Part shown: one piece after another, positions 32,357 through 40,505 of the stretch
Position numbering within the stretch: the first letter of the stretch is position 1
Layout: each line of letters opens with the position of its first letter
Assembly (NCBI GenBank): GCA_964412375.1
Contig: CAYPOD010000017.1
Coordinates: forward strand, 4,650-68,649
Source: CADEDV01 sp964412375
GTDB taxonomy: Bacteria > Bacteroidota > Bacteroidia > Chitinophagales > Chitinophagaceae
DNA length: 64,000 nucleotides
Direction: 5' to 3'
The notes under the pieces: generated by a model
The model's input: the letters and a program-made list of their open reading frames with translations, nothing else
Told to the model about the DNA's origin: nothing
Databases searched by the model: none
Position numbers and translations under genes: made by a program

Positions 32357-33232
32357 ATGCTGAAATCAATGACCGGCTTCGGAAGGGCTGAAAGAAATGC
32401 CGGTAACAAAACTTTTTTAGTTGATATAAAATCGCTTAACGGAAAACAGTTTGAACTGAACCTGAAATTGCCCGCTATCCTCAAGCCTTTCGAATTCGAC
32501 ATCCGCCGCCTCCTTTCAGAAAAGCTGGGACGCGGCAGCGTGGATTGTACGATTAGTCTCAAAGACACCGGCGATGCCAAACCCGTTACCATTAATACCG
32601 ACCTGGCCAAAGCCTATTATAAACCCCTGGCTGAATTATCTGCTTCGCTGAACCTTGATCCTTCTCACATCCTCAGTACCCTGGTGAAGCTCCCGGAAGT
32701 AATCACTCCCAGCAGTGAAACACTCGGCGATAAAGAATGGGAGGAATTTCAACAGGTATTACTCGCTGCGATTGATGACCTGAACCTGCACCGGCTGGAA
32801 GAAGGCAAGTCACTGGAAGAAGACCTGCTGGTAAGGATAGAAAACATTCTCAAACAACAGGATGAAGTAATTAAACTGGAACCCCTGCGCCAGCAAAAAA
32901 TCCGGGATAGCATCACTAAGCTGCTGGAAGAACATGTAGGCAAAGAACATTACGATGCTAACCGGCTGGAACAGGAACTGATCTATTACATTGAAAAAAT
33001 TGACATCAGCGAAGAGCAGGTGAGGCTGAAGAACCATTGTGAATATTTCAGGACTATCCTGAACGAAAAAGAGGAAGCAAAAGGAAAGAAACTGTCTTTT
33101 GTTTTGCAGGAGATTGGCCGGGAGATCAATACCACCGGTTCTAAAGCTTATGATGCCAGCATCCAGAAATGCGTGGTGATGATGAAAGACGAACTGGAAA
33201 AAGCGAAAGAGCAGGTGCTGAATGTGCTATAA
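32357..33232 (+). CDS. yicC: YicC/YloC family endoribonuclease-related protein
   Basis: This 291-residue cytosolic protein has the YicC_N domain (MLKSMTGFGRAERNAGNKTF then SLNGKQFELNLKLP) and the C-terminal DUF1732 domain (KKLSFVLQEIGREINTTGSK). Family members have RNA cleavage activity in other bacteria and affect stationary-phase behaviour. It is followed by gldH after 39 bp. The gmk gene, often linked to yicC, is not next to it here. Confidence 0.92.
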   Translation: MLKSMTGFGRAERNAGNKTFLVDIKSLNGKQFELNLKLPAILKPFEFDIRRLLSEKLGRGSVDCTISLKDTGDAKPVTINTDLAKAYYKPLAELSASLNLDPSHILSTLVKLPEVITPSSETLGDKEWEEFQQVLLAAIDDLNLHRLEEGKSLEEDLLVRIENILKQQDEVIKLEPLRQQKIRDSITKLLEEHVGKEHYDANRLEQELIYYIEKIDISEEQVRLKNHCEYFRTILNEKEEAKGKKLSFVLQEIGREINTTGSKAYDASIQKCVVMMKDELEKAKEQVLNVL

Positions 33233-33259
33233 TTGCCGCTACTGATAATTCCTTCTTAA

Positions 33260-33267
33260 TATCTTTG
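33260..33267 (+). promoter_or_regulatory. Probable -7 promoter box of gldH
   Basis: TATCTTTG is a perfect TAnnTTTG match, ending 4 bp before the gldH ATG. A TTG at 33233-33235 lies 24 bp upstream, slightly too far for the usual spacing. If used, the mRNA would be nearly leaderless. Confidence 0.45.
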
Positions 33268-33271
33268 GCTG

Positions 33272-33742
33272 ATGAAATACATAAAAGGATCCTGTCTCTT
33301 TATTATGTCCTGCTCTTTATGCCTTGTCTCCTGCAGCACAGTTGATCTTTATGAAAAATCTGTTGCACTGCCGGGTCATAAATGGAGTAGCAGCTACAGG
33401 CCGGCTTTCAGCTTTACCATTAAAGACAGCACTGCACCTTACCAGCTTTTCCTGGTGCTGCGTCATACTGAAAAATATAATTTCAACAATATTTACATCA
33501 ACCTGCATGCGGTTCTGCCCGGTCTTGACACCCTCAGCATCCGGAAAGACCTTATCCTGGCAACAAACGAGAAAGGATGGCTGGGCATCGGCATGGATGA
33601 TATTTACGAACATCGCATTAAACTCGGCGATCCCGAATACCTGAAAGCAGGCACTTATACTTTCACGATTGAACAGATCATGCGGGAAGACCCCCTGGAG
33701 CATGTGATGAATGCCGGCATCCGGGTGGAAAAACAACCCTGA
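33272..33742 (+). CDS. gldH: Gliding motility lipoprotein GldH
   Basis: This 156-residue lipoprotein has a signal ending in LCLVSCST (Cys21). The body carries the GldH pattern DLYEKSVALPGHKWSSSYRP, LFLVLRHTEKYNFNNIYINL and KLGDPEYLKAGTYTFTIEQI. GldH is needed for gliding in Flavobacterium, although relatives occur in non-gliding Bacteroidota. It is followed, with 4 bp between, by the histidine kinase gene, so the two are probably co-transcribed. Confidence 0.9.
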   Translation: MKYIKGSCLFIMSCSLCLVSCSTVDLYEKSVALPGHKWSSSYRPAFSFTIKDSTAPYQLFLVLRHTEKYNFNNIYINLHAVLPGLDTLSIRKDLILATNEKGWLGIGMDDIYEHRIKLGDPEYLKAGTYTFTIEQIMREDPLEHVMNAGIRVEKQP

Positions 33743-33746
33743 GCCT

Positions 33747-34736
33747 ATGAACGATCTGAGCCGTAAAAGATTGCAGAAGGCAACCATCATCTATTGGACC
33801 ATGCTGCTTTATATCATTGCCGCACTGGTGTGGTGGTTTATCATTCTTGAAAAGCAAAACCGCCAGATGGGTGATATGCGTTACAAAGCCCTGAAAGAAA
33901 AGTCAGCCACATTTAGCCCCGCAGAAATACAACTGCAACAGGAGAAAATTGATGCTGATTTGAGGAGAAACACAACAAAATACCTGGCAGAGGGCATCAC
34001 TTTTCTTATCCTTATCCTGATCGGCGCTGCATTTGTATATCGTTCTGTACGCCGGCAATTTAAGATGCAGCAGCAACAGCAGCATTTTATGATGGCGGTG
34101 ACCCATGAACTGAAAACACCTGTTTCGGTAGCCCGGCTGAACCTTGAAACCATTCAGAAGTATTCACTTGACCCTGACAAGGAAAAAAAACTGATCCGCA
34201 ACACACTGGAAGAAATTGCCCGACTCAATACTCTTACCAATAACATTCTCATTTCTTCGCAACTGGAAGGTGGCGGCTACCGCTCAACCCGTGAAGAACT
34301 GGATCTTTCCTATTTGCTGAAAGATTGTATCAATGATTTCCGGATCCGGTTTCCCGAAAGAATATTTAACGAAAGCATTGATCCCGACAGTGAGCTAAAA
34401 GGCGACCCTTTGCTGATCCAGATGCTGTTTAACAACCTGATGGAAAATGCCATCAAATATTCGCCGAAAGAAAGCCCGGTTGGCATAACAGCCATAAAGA
34501 AAGAAAATACTGTGATTGTGGAAATAACCGATGAGGGTCCCGGCATCCCGGACGAAGAAAAGAGTAAGATTTTTACCCGTTTTTACCGGATCGGAAATGA
34601 AAATACCCGGAAAGCACAAGGCACAGGGCTGGGTCTCTATCTTTGCAGCAGGATAGCCGCCGATCACAATGCCGACATTTCGGTGACAAACCATTCTCCC
34701 CGCGGCTGTACATTTGCAGTCACTTTTTATACCTGA
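33747..34736 (+). CDS. Sensor histidine kinase
   Basis: This 329-residue kinase starts at ATG 33747. It has two membrane helices (about residues 15-34 and 80-98) flanking a short periplasmic region, then HisKA with the phosphoacceptor His in MAVTHELKTPVSVARL, and a HATPase_c domain with N box (LMENAIKYSPKES), G1 (DEGPGIPDEEKSKIF) and G2 (GTGLGLYLCSRI) boxes. The short sensor region gives no clue to the signal. The response regulator gene follows after 3 bp. An in-frame ATG at 33711 overlaps the gldH gene and is unlikely. Confidence 0.92.
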   Translation: MNDLSRKRLQKATIIYWTMLLYIIAALVWWFIILEKQNRQMGDMRYKALKEKSATFSPAEIQLQQEKIDADLRRNTTKYLAEGITFLILILIGAAFVYRSVRRQFKMQQQQQHFMMAVTHELKTPVSVARLNLETIQKYSLDPDKEKKLIRNTLEEIARLNTLTNNILISSQLEGGGYRSTREELDLSYLLKDCINDFRIRFPERIFNESIDPDSELKGDPLLIQMLFNNLMENAIKYSPKESPVGITAIKKENTVIVEITDEGPGIPDEEKSKIFTRFYRIGNENTRKAQGTGLGLYLCSRIAADHNADISVTNHSPRGCTFAVTFYT

Positions 34737-34739
34737 CCG

Positions 34740-35447
34740 ATGAGTGAAGAAAAAAAAAGCTCTGTTTTGCTGGTAGAGGATGAAGAAAATCTACATGAAG
34801 CTCTTCGCCTGAATTTAGAGCTGGAAGGATACAGTGTAACCTCGGCCTTTGACGGCGCCGCTGCTCTGAAATCTCTTGAAGCGGAATATTTCGATCTGAT
34901 CATATTGGATGTGATGCTGCCTGAAGTGGATGGTGTGACCGTTGCTGAAACGATCCGGTTGAGCAACAATGAAGTGCCCATCCTGATGCTCAGCGCCAAG
35001 AATAGCAGCGCCGACAGGGTGCTGGGTTTAAAAAAAGGTGCTGATGATTATCTTACCAAACCCTTCAATCTTGAAGAGTTGCTTCTGCGGGTGCAAAAAC
35101 TGATCAATAAGAATAAAAAACTGCAGGATAAATCAACAGTCGGCAATACTTATTCATTCGACAACAATATCATTGATTTCAAAGCCCAGGAAGTAACCAC
35201 CGGTAAAGGACAAAAGATTCAACTCAGCAAGAAAGAAACCATGCTGCTGAAGTTACTGATCGAAAACAAGAACGAAGTGGTGCCCCGGGAGAAAATTTTA
35301 CAGGCTGTGTGGGGTTATAATGTTTACCCCACTACACGGACGATAGATAATTTCATTCTCAACTTCCGTAAATACTTTGAAGAAGACAGCCGTAATCCCC
35401 GGTATTTCCATTCTGTGAGAGGGGTTGGTTATAAATACGCCGAATGA
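34740..35447 (+). CDS. OmpR-family response regulator
   Basis: This 235-residue regulator has a receiver domain with phosphorylatable Asp57 in LIILDVMLPEVDG, acidic residues in LLVEDEEN and the Lys of DDYLTKPFN, followed by a winged-helix Trans_reg_C domain (LSKKETMLLKLLIENKNEVV, RTIDNFILNFRKYFEED, FHSVRGVGYKYAE). It partners with the kinase immediately upstream. Similar pairs in Bacteroidota include RprXY, but identity cannot be claimed. It is convergent with BatD, the stops being adjacent. Confidence 0.93.
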   Translation: MSEEKKSSVLLVEDEENLHEALRLNLELEGYSVTSAFDGAAALKSLEAEYFDLIILDVMLPEVDGVTVAETIRLSNNEVPILMLSAKNSSADRVLGLKKGADDYLTKPFNLEELLLRVQKLINKNKKLQDKSTVGNTYSFDNNIIDFKAQEVTTGKGQKIQLSKKETMLLKLLIENKNEVVPREKILQAVWGYNVYPTTRTIDNFILNFRKYFEEDSRNPRYFHSVRGVGYKYAE

Positions 35448-37217
35448 TCAGGAACGGACTTGCTCCAGCAGGTTTTTTACTTCTGCCAGCAATGCTTCCC
35501 TGTTTTCCTCAATAGCCGCCTGTGTGAACATGCCCGCTTCGCAAATTTCCAGCACCTGTAAAATCTTTACCCGGACATTACCGTCACTCACAGATAACTT
35601 TTCTGCCAATACTGATTTATTCATTTCCGAGCCGGATAATTGAAACAAGAGGGCTAACCGACTCCAGATGGCCTGGTGTAATGCTGCATAAAATTTTTGG
35701 TCATTGTTTTCTATTTCCAGGTAAGCCGGTTGCAGGCTTGTTTCTGTTGAAGGAACCACTGGTAGTGCATGTTCTTCAGCAATTGCAGGTTTTATACTTT
35801 TTTTATGCAGCATCCAGTAGAGCAGCACCAGCAACACTGCAGCCACCACGATGCCTGCTGCAATAAAACTTACTTTCCGGTTAATAGCAGTAACAGATAC
35901 TTTCTTTGTTCCGGTTTCAGCCAGTTCTGTTTTCTTTTCCTCATCCAGGATTATCAGTTTCAAGGGTTGTGCAGTCACCGTTTTGTAGTGATTACTATCG
36001 GGATCAAAAAATGATAATTTTATGGCCGGCAGCAGGTAATTGCCCGATTTAGATGAAACAAATGCATAACGAAAAGTTTTGGATCCGCTCAGTGGGGCAA
36101 CAGCTTTGTCAAGCACTTCGTTCACAACTGGATCAAAGCCCTCTATCCCTTCCGGCCAGTTTATCTCCGGCGCTGTCAGTTGCGGAAAATTCCCCTTGCC
36201 CCGGATTGTGAGAACCAACCATCCTTCCTCGTTCTTTGCCAGCCTTTCATTTAGCAAAGTAGCATTGATACTGAAACGACCGGTGCCCCCATGGTAGCTA
36301 TCGGGAACCGGTGATGAAGGCCGTGGTTTCACCTTTATGGTAACGGATGTGGTCTTTACAGTTGTTTCAAATGTTTCTGTGCCGGGAATATTATCCTCTT
36401 CTTCACCTCCTGCTCCTTCTGCAATTTTTTGTTCCGGCTTGCGGGAAATTGCACTTCTGGAAAAACGAACCCGGTTGTTGATCTCCATCGGGTCAATGAT
36501 GTATTCTCCCGCTTGTAAAGGGTATAACTGGACTTGCCGGATAGTATGCACATCGAAGAGTTTTCCGTTGACTCTTTCGGTGGTCATCACTTTATCACGA
36601 AGGTTCAGCATATCAAAAACAGTAAACCCGTAAAAACCGGGGTTCTTGACAATCTCTGAACTGGACTCTAATCTTGAATATAATTTGAACGTGGCCACAA
36701 CCGGCTGACCGGGATAGCAGCTTTGTTTATCCACCAGTACTTTCACAAAAAGATTTTGCCTGATCTTTTCTAACGGGTCTTCTCCCGGCAGCAAAAGATA
36801 AGAGCTCATATCTGCAGGAGTGCCGTTCTGTTGTTGCCTGGCCTGCGCAGGAAGGATCACATCCACCCAGGCATCCTGGCTGCGATAAACAACATCGTTG
36901 ATGCGGATGGCTGCTCCTTGTATTTTATACCTGCCCGGCTTCAATGCCAGTAATGTATAAACCGTGTTTTTTAAATAGCTCTTTTTTCCTCCGGTCATTG
37001 CATCGTTGCTATACTGCTCTGGTCCGCTTACAAAACGAAAACCACGAAAGGGCGGCGGGATCAGCAACCCGTCTGTTTCTGCATTTTCAACCACATATTG
37101 CACCCGGAATGACTCACCTGCCACCACAGGTTGCTGCGGAACAATAGTTCTGAACAACACCTGGGCCTGTAAGAACCCACTATACAGGAAAAAAAATATG
37201 ACGAGAGTCTTTCGCAT
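35448..37217 (-). CDS. BatD-family protein (aerotolerance-type)
   Basis: This 589-residue protein has a signal peptide (MRKTLVIFFFLYSGFLQAQ) and repeated beta-sandwich segments including VAGESFRVQYVVENAETDGL and KNEEGWLVLTIRGKGNFPQL, as in BatD proteins, then one transmembrane helix (about residues 455-475) and a cytosolic tail with a helical pattern. BatD genes usually sit in batABCDE operons with a MoxR ATPase; no such genes are near here, so this is an isolated copy. The role is not established. Confidence 0.85.
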   Translation of the reverse strand: MRKTLVIFFFLYSGFLQAQVLFRTIVPQQPVVAGESFRVQYVVENAETDGLLIPPPFRGFRFVSGPEQYSNDAMTGGKKSYLKNTVYTLLALKPGRYKIQGAAIRINDVVYRSQDAWVDVILPAQARQQQNGTPADMSSYLLLPGEDPLEKIRQNLFVKVLVDKQSCYPGQPVVATFKLYSRLESSSEIVKNPGFYGFTVFDMLNLRDKVMTTERVNGKLFDVHTIRQVQLYPLQAGEYIIDPMEINNRVRFSRSAISRKPEQKIAEGAGGEEEDNIPGTETFETTVKTTSVTIKVKPRPSSPVPDSYHGGTGRFSINATLLNERLAKNEEGWLVLTIRGKGNFPQLTAPEINWPEGIEGFDPVVNEVLDKAVAPLSGSKTFRYAFVSSKSGNYLLPAIKLSFFDPDSNHYKTVTAQPLKLIILDEEKKTELAETGTKKVSVTAINRKVSFIAAGIVVAAVLLVLLYWMLHKKSIKPAIAEEHALPVVPSTETSLQPAYLEIENNDQKFYAALHQAIWSRLALLFQLSGSEMNKSVLAEKLSVSDGNVRVKILQVLEICEAGMFTQAAIEENREALLAEVKNLLEQVRS

Positions 37218-37298
37218 AAAACGGCTTTAAAAATAGAAAAGCCTTTCTTAAGAATACCGGAAAATGTATCAATGGTAAATGCGATAGACAAGAGTTGT

Positions 37299-38006
37299 TT
37301 ACAGGTCGCCTTGCTGCGGCCGGATGATAATATCTTCCACGCAGGCCTGTGGTGAAAGATGGGCCGCCGTATAAATGAGTTTGGCAATGTCCTCTGCTTC
37401 CATGATGCGCTTTTCCGAATTATCAAAGCCGCTCCATGAATCCGTCATTACAGCGCCGGGATGCACCGATGTAACATTGATACCATGTGGTTTCATTTCC
37501 TCCCGCAGGTTTTTGCTAAAACCATACATGGCAAATTTGCTGATGCTGTATGCCCCGCCATTTCTGTAGGAAGCAAGTGATGCAATGGAGCAGATATTGA
37601 AGATATGCCCCCGCTTTTGCTGCATCATGACCGGTATAATAGTTCTTGTCAGATGATAGGCGCTGTAAAGATTGGTGTTGATCATATGCTCAAGGGCGCC
37701 ATCGGGTTCGGAATGAACACTGCCACTGACAAATAGCCCTGCATTATTGACCAGCACATCCACTGTTTCCGTGTTTTGTAAAATCCAGTTTCCATAAGCA
37801 ATGGCCTGGTCTTTTATAGATAGATCAACAGCAAAAGGATAGATCCGGGTGCGGGGGAAACGTCCCTGTAGTTCTTTTCCAAAGTTTTCTATTAGTTCGC
37901 GGTGGCGGGCACATATAAAAATAGAATGCCCCTGCTTGTCAGCGGCAAACTGCTCGGCAATGGCCCTGCCGATTCCTTTTGATGCACCTGTAACCACTAT
38001 AACCAT
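37299..38006 (-). CDS. Short-chain dehydrogenase/reductase (SDR) family protein
   Basis: This 235-residue oxidoreductase has the classical TGASKGIGRAIAEQFA cofactor motif, NNAGLFVSG, the SIASLASYRNGGAYSISKFAMYG block with the YxxxK pair, and VTSVHPGAVMTDSW. It reduces or oxidises a small ketone or alcohol; substrate unknown. It is divergent from the YjjG gene, with 98 bp between them carrying a 16-bp palindrome. Confidence 0.9.
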   Translation of the reverse strand: MVIVVTGASKGIGRAIAEQFAADKQGHSIFICARHRELIENFGKELQGRFPRTRIYPFAVDLSIKDQAIAYGNWILQNTETVDVLVNNAGLFVSGSVHSEPDGALEHMINTNLYSAYHLTRTIIPVMMQQKRGHIFNICSIASLASYRNGGAYSISKFAMYGFSKNLREEMKPHGINVTSVHPGAVMTDSWSGFDNSEKRIMEAEDIAKLIYTAAHLSPQACVEDIIIRPQQGDL

Positions 38007-38061
38007 AACGGGTTGTTTGCAGAAACAACAAAAATACCCAATTCGCCGTTCATTCCTGTTC

Positions 38062-38077
38062 GGTCTTAATTAAGACC
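38062..38077. promoter_or_regulatory. Perfect 16-bp palindrome, operator-like
   Basis: GGTCTTAATTAAGACC is a perfect inverted repeat with no spacer. It lies 56 bp from the SDR start (38006) and 28 bp from the YjjG start (38105), between the divergent genes. It fits a homodimeric repressor or activator site, but no cognate regulator is identified. Confidence 0.5.
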
Positions 38078-38104
38078 TTCTTAGAATGGTTTGTAAATTG
38101 CAGC

Positions 38105-38815
38105 ATGAAGTACAGGCATCTCTTTTTCGATCTTGACCATACACTCTGGGATTTTGAGGCCAATGCGAGGGCAACACTGGGACACCTGTACGAAGACCTG
38201 CAATTAGAAAAAAGAGGAGTGCATGATTTTGAGCTCTTTTATAAAAACTACCTTGTTCATAATGATAAACTCTGGGAACGCTATCGAAAAGGTTTTGTGA
38301 AGCAGGAAGAACTGCGCATAAAAAGAATGTGGCTGGCCCTGCTGGATTTTAAGATAGCTGATGAAAAGCTGGCCAATGAAATGAATATCCGTTTCCTTGA
38401 CCTGCTCCCCACCCGTACCATTTTGTTTCCTTATGCCAAAGAGATACTGCAATACCTTGCCGGAAAGAACTATTCCCTGCACCTGATCACCAACGGATTT
38501 GAAAAAACCCAGCACAGCAAACTGCAATATTCAGCACTCAGCGGATTCTTTAAAGAAGTCATTACTTCCGAAGGCTCCAACAGCCTGAAACCAAATAAGG
38601 AAATATTTGAATATGCATTTGCAAAAGCTAATGCGCTGCCGGAACAAAGCATCATGATCGGTGATTCTGTTGAAGTGGATATCGCCGGGGCTATGAATGC
38701 CGGCATTGACCAGGTGCATGTAAATCATATCAGCAATGAACCTGTTGCAGTTGCAAAAGACCAATTGCCGACTTATACCGTGTATTCGTTGAAGGAGTTG
38801 GAAGGAATATTTTGA
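38105..38815 (+). CDS. HAD-family hydrolase, YjjG-type pyrimidine nucleotidase
   Basis: This 236-residue phosphatase has the HAD motif I LFFDLDHTLWDFE, motif II LHLITNGFEKTQ, motif III near LKPNKEIFEYAF and motif IV MIGDSVEVDIAGAMNAG. The TLWDFEANA start and the helical cap match the YjjG family, which hydrolyses non-canonical pyrimidine nucleotides. A -7-like TAAATTGC (38094-38101) precedes the ATG. Function is inferred from family only. Confidence 0.88.
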   Translation: MKYRHLFFDLDHTLWDFEANARATLGHLYEDLQLEKRGVHDFELFYKNYLVHNDKLWERYRKGFVKQEELRIKRMWLALLDFKIADEKLANEMNIRFLDLLPTRTILFPYAKEILQYLAGKNYSLHLITNGFEKTQHSKLQYSALSGFFKEVITSEGSNSLKPNKEIFEYAFAKANALPEQSIMIGDSVEVDIAGAMNAGIDQVHVNHISNEPVAVAKDQLPTYTVYSLKELEGIF

Positions 38816-38884
38816 TAAGACAATTAGCCGATGTGCCGATTAGCCAATTGGCACATCATCAAATTAATGTATTGGCTGATTTTT
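38816..38884. repeat. Palindromic intergenic sequence between convergent genes, terminator-like
   Basis: GATGTGCC (38830-38837) and GGCACATC (38850-38857) form an 8-bp stem around a 12-nt loop, and outer segments TTAGCC and GGCTGA extend partial pairing. A T-run follows at 38880-38886. The wording ATTAGCCGATGTGCCGATTAG is reminiscent of dispersed AT-rich intergenic repeats of Bacteroidota genomes. Only one copy is in this window. Confidence 0.5.
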
Positions 38885-39541
38885 TTACCAGGTAGCTACA
38901 ACAGTAACTCCTCCTTGCGGTTTATCGCCAATTTTGACCTGAATTTTTGCATCAAGCGGCAGCAGCAGGTCCACTCTTGAGCCAAATCGGATAAAACCCA
39001 TTTCTTCGGTTTGCTTCACCTGCTGACCGGCCTGCAGGTAGTTGATGATGCGCTTGGCCAGTGCACCTGCAATTTGCTTGACAAGAATTTCCTTACCGTC
39101 TTTACGATAAACAACAGAATGTCTTTCATTCTCTGTTGATGATTTAGGATGCCAGGCCACCAGGTATTTGCCGGGATGATACTGGCTATAGGCTACTTCG
39201 CCGCTCACCGGGTTGCGGTTCACATGCACATTAAGCGGACTCATGAAAATGGAAACCTGAATGCGTCGATCGGTGAAATATTCATCGGCCTGTACTTCTT
39301 CGATAGCCACCACCTTGCCATCGGCAGGGGCAATGATGGCATCTTCACGAATGGTATGATTGCGTTTGGGAATGCGGAAAAAGGAAATGATAAAGATGTA
39401 TAAGGCCATCGTGACAAGTAAAATAATCCAGCTCAGGACGGGAAGGCTGAAACTGAGAAAATAAAATGACAGTATATTGATGGCACAAATTAAAATCGTA
39501 CTGATTGCAATGATCTTATAGCCTTCCTTATGGATCGTCAT
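38885..39541 (-). CDS. psd: Phosphatidylserine decarboxylase family protein
   Basis: This 218-residue proenzyme starts at ATG 39541 (MTIHKEGYKIIAISTILICA). Two membrane helices at the start are followed by the catalytic core: APADGKVVAIEEV, FMSPLNVHVNRNPVSGEV and the C-terminal MGFIRFGSRVDLLLPL, where cleavage at Gly-Ser would create the pyruvoyl group. It converts phosphatidylserine to phosphatidylethanolamine at the inner membrane. It is 62 bp downstream of the cdsA stop on the same strand, so the phospholipid genes are likely co-expressed. A longer in-frame start at 39631 overlaps cdsA and is disfavoured. Confidence 0.92.
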   Translation of the reverse strand: MTIHKEGYKIIAISTILICAINILSFYFLSFSLPVLSWIILLVTMALYIFIISFFRIPKRNHTIREDAIIAPADGKVVAIEEVQADEYFTDRRIQVSIFMSPLNVHVNRNPVSGEVAYSQYHPGKYLVAWHPKSSTENERHSVVYRKDGKEILVKQIAGALAKRIINYLQAGQQVKQTEEMGFIRFGSRVDLLLPLDAKIQVKIGDKPQGGVTVVATW

Positions 39542-39603
39542 ACTAACCGGTTGAGCGGCAAATATAGTAAAGTTGAATGGCTTGCAGATTCGACAAGCAG
39601 CTG

Positions 39604-40497
39604 CTATTCCAAAAACGAAAACCAAAACCAAACTGCTGGTGTAGCTAAAAGCAAGGAATCAAATCTGTCAAGAAAACCTCCATGACCAGGCATCAATGAA
39701 CCGCTATCTTTTACTCCGGCCATTCGTTTAAGTTTGGATTCAAGCAGGTCGCCGAATGTACCGGCAATGGAAGCAATGGCAGCGATCGGTGCAACAAAAA
39801 GTATTGAAGTCATATTAGCAAAGGGGATCTTAAAAAATATACCCGGTATAATCAATGACACGGTAACAACTGCTAATAATACGCCGCCAATCGTTCCCTC
39901 CCAGGTTTTCTTGGGTGAAATTTTTGAAAGAGGTGTTTTGCCAATTAATGAACCGACTATGTATGCCATTGTATCATTGATCCAGATACTCACAATGATA
40001 ATTATGGGAATTGTTTCTTTTCCAATTACAAACATGGTATCATACAGGTGAATATCAATTGCCGATTGATATAATTCCAGCATCAATCCCCAACTCAAGG
40101 AAATATACAGCAACCCCAATGCGGCAGTGCCAAATGCTTTCAGGTTAACAGCGTTCTTTTGAAAAATGCCGGTGAACAGCAACACAAAACCTGCAACCGA
40201 TACCGGCAGCGAAAAATTTTCTTTCAATTCATAACCACTGATCTGATATGCAGGTCCGCAGAACAACAGCATCAGCCCATAGCCCAGCAGCATCCAGCCC
40301 AGTTTTGTATAAGAATGAAATGTCGTTTTATGAATTTTTTCCGTCAGTTTCAGAAACTCCCACCAGCAGCCAAAATGAATAATAGAGAACAACACAAAAA
40401 AACTCCAATGGTTCCAGAGCAGGCCGGTGAGCATGATGGCGGCAAAGACGATAGCTGTTAATGCCCTTGTGCGGAATGTTTGCCAGTTGAAAGCCAT
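39604..40497 (-). CDS. cdsA: Phosphatidate cytidylyltransferase (CDP-diglyceride synthase)
   Basis: This 297-residue membrane enzyme makes CDP-diacylglycerol from phosphatidic acid and CTP. From ATG 40497 (MAFNWQTFRTRALTAIVFAA) it has about eight hydrophobic helices and the family signature near the C-terminus, LSKISPKKTWEGTIGGV followed by KLKRMAGVKDSGSLMPGHGGFLDRFDSLL. It is immediately downstream of the CPBP gene (8 bp) and upstream of psd. An in-frame ATG at 40596 would overlap the CPBP gene. Confidence 0.93.
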   Translation of the reverse strand: MAFNWQTFRTRALTAIVFAAIMLTGLLWNHWSFFVLFSIIHFGCWWEFLKLTEKIHKTTFHSYTKLGWMLLGYGLMLLFCGPAYQISGYELKENFSLPVSVAGFVLLFTGIFQKNAVNLKAFGTAALGLLYISLSWGLMLELYQSAIDIHLYDTMFVIGKETIPIIIIVSIWINDTMAYIVGSLIGKTPLSKISPKKTWEGTIGGVLLAVVTVSLIIPGIFFKIPFANMTSILFVAPIAAIASIAGTFGDLLESKLKRMAGVKDSGSLMPGHGGFLDRFDSLLLATPAVWFWFSFLE

Positions 40498-40505
40498 TCG
40501 TTCTG

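Noticed and set aside
33711..33746. 12-residue extension of the histidine kinase
   Set aside because: It overlaps the gldH gene end, while ATG 33747 follows directly after its stop.
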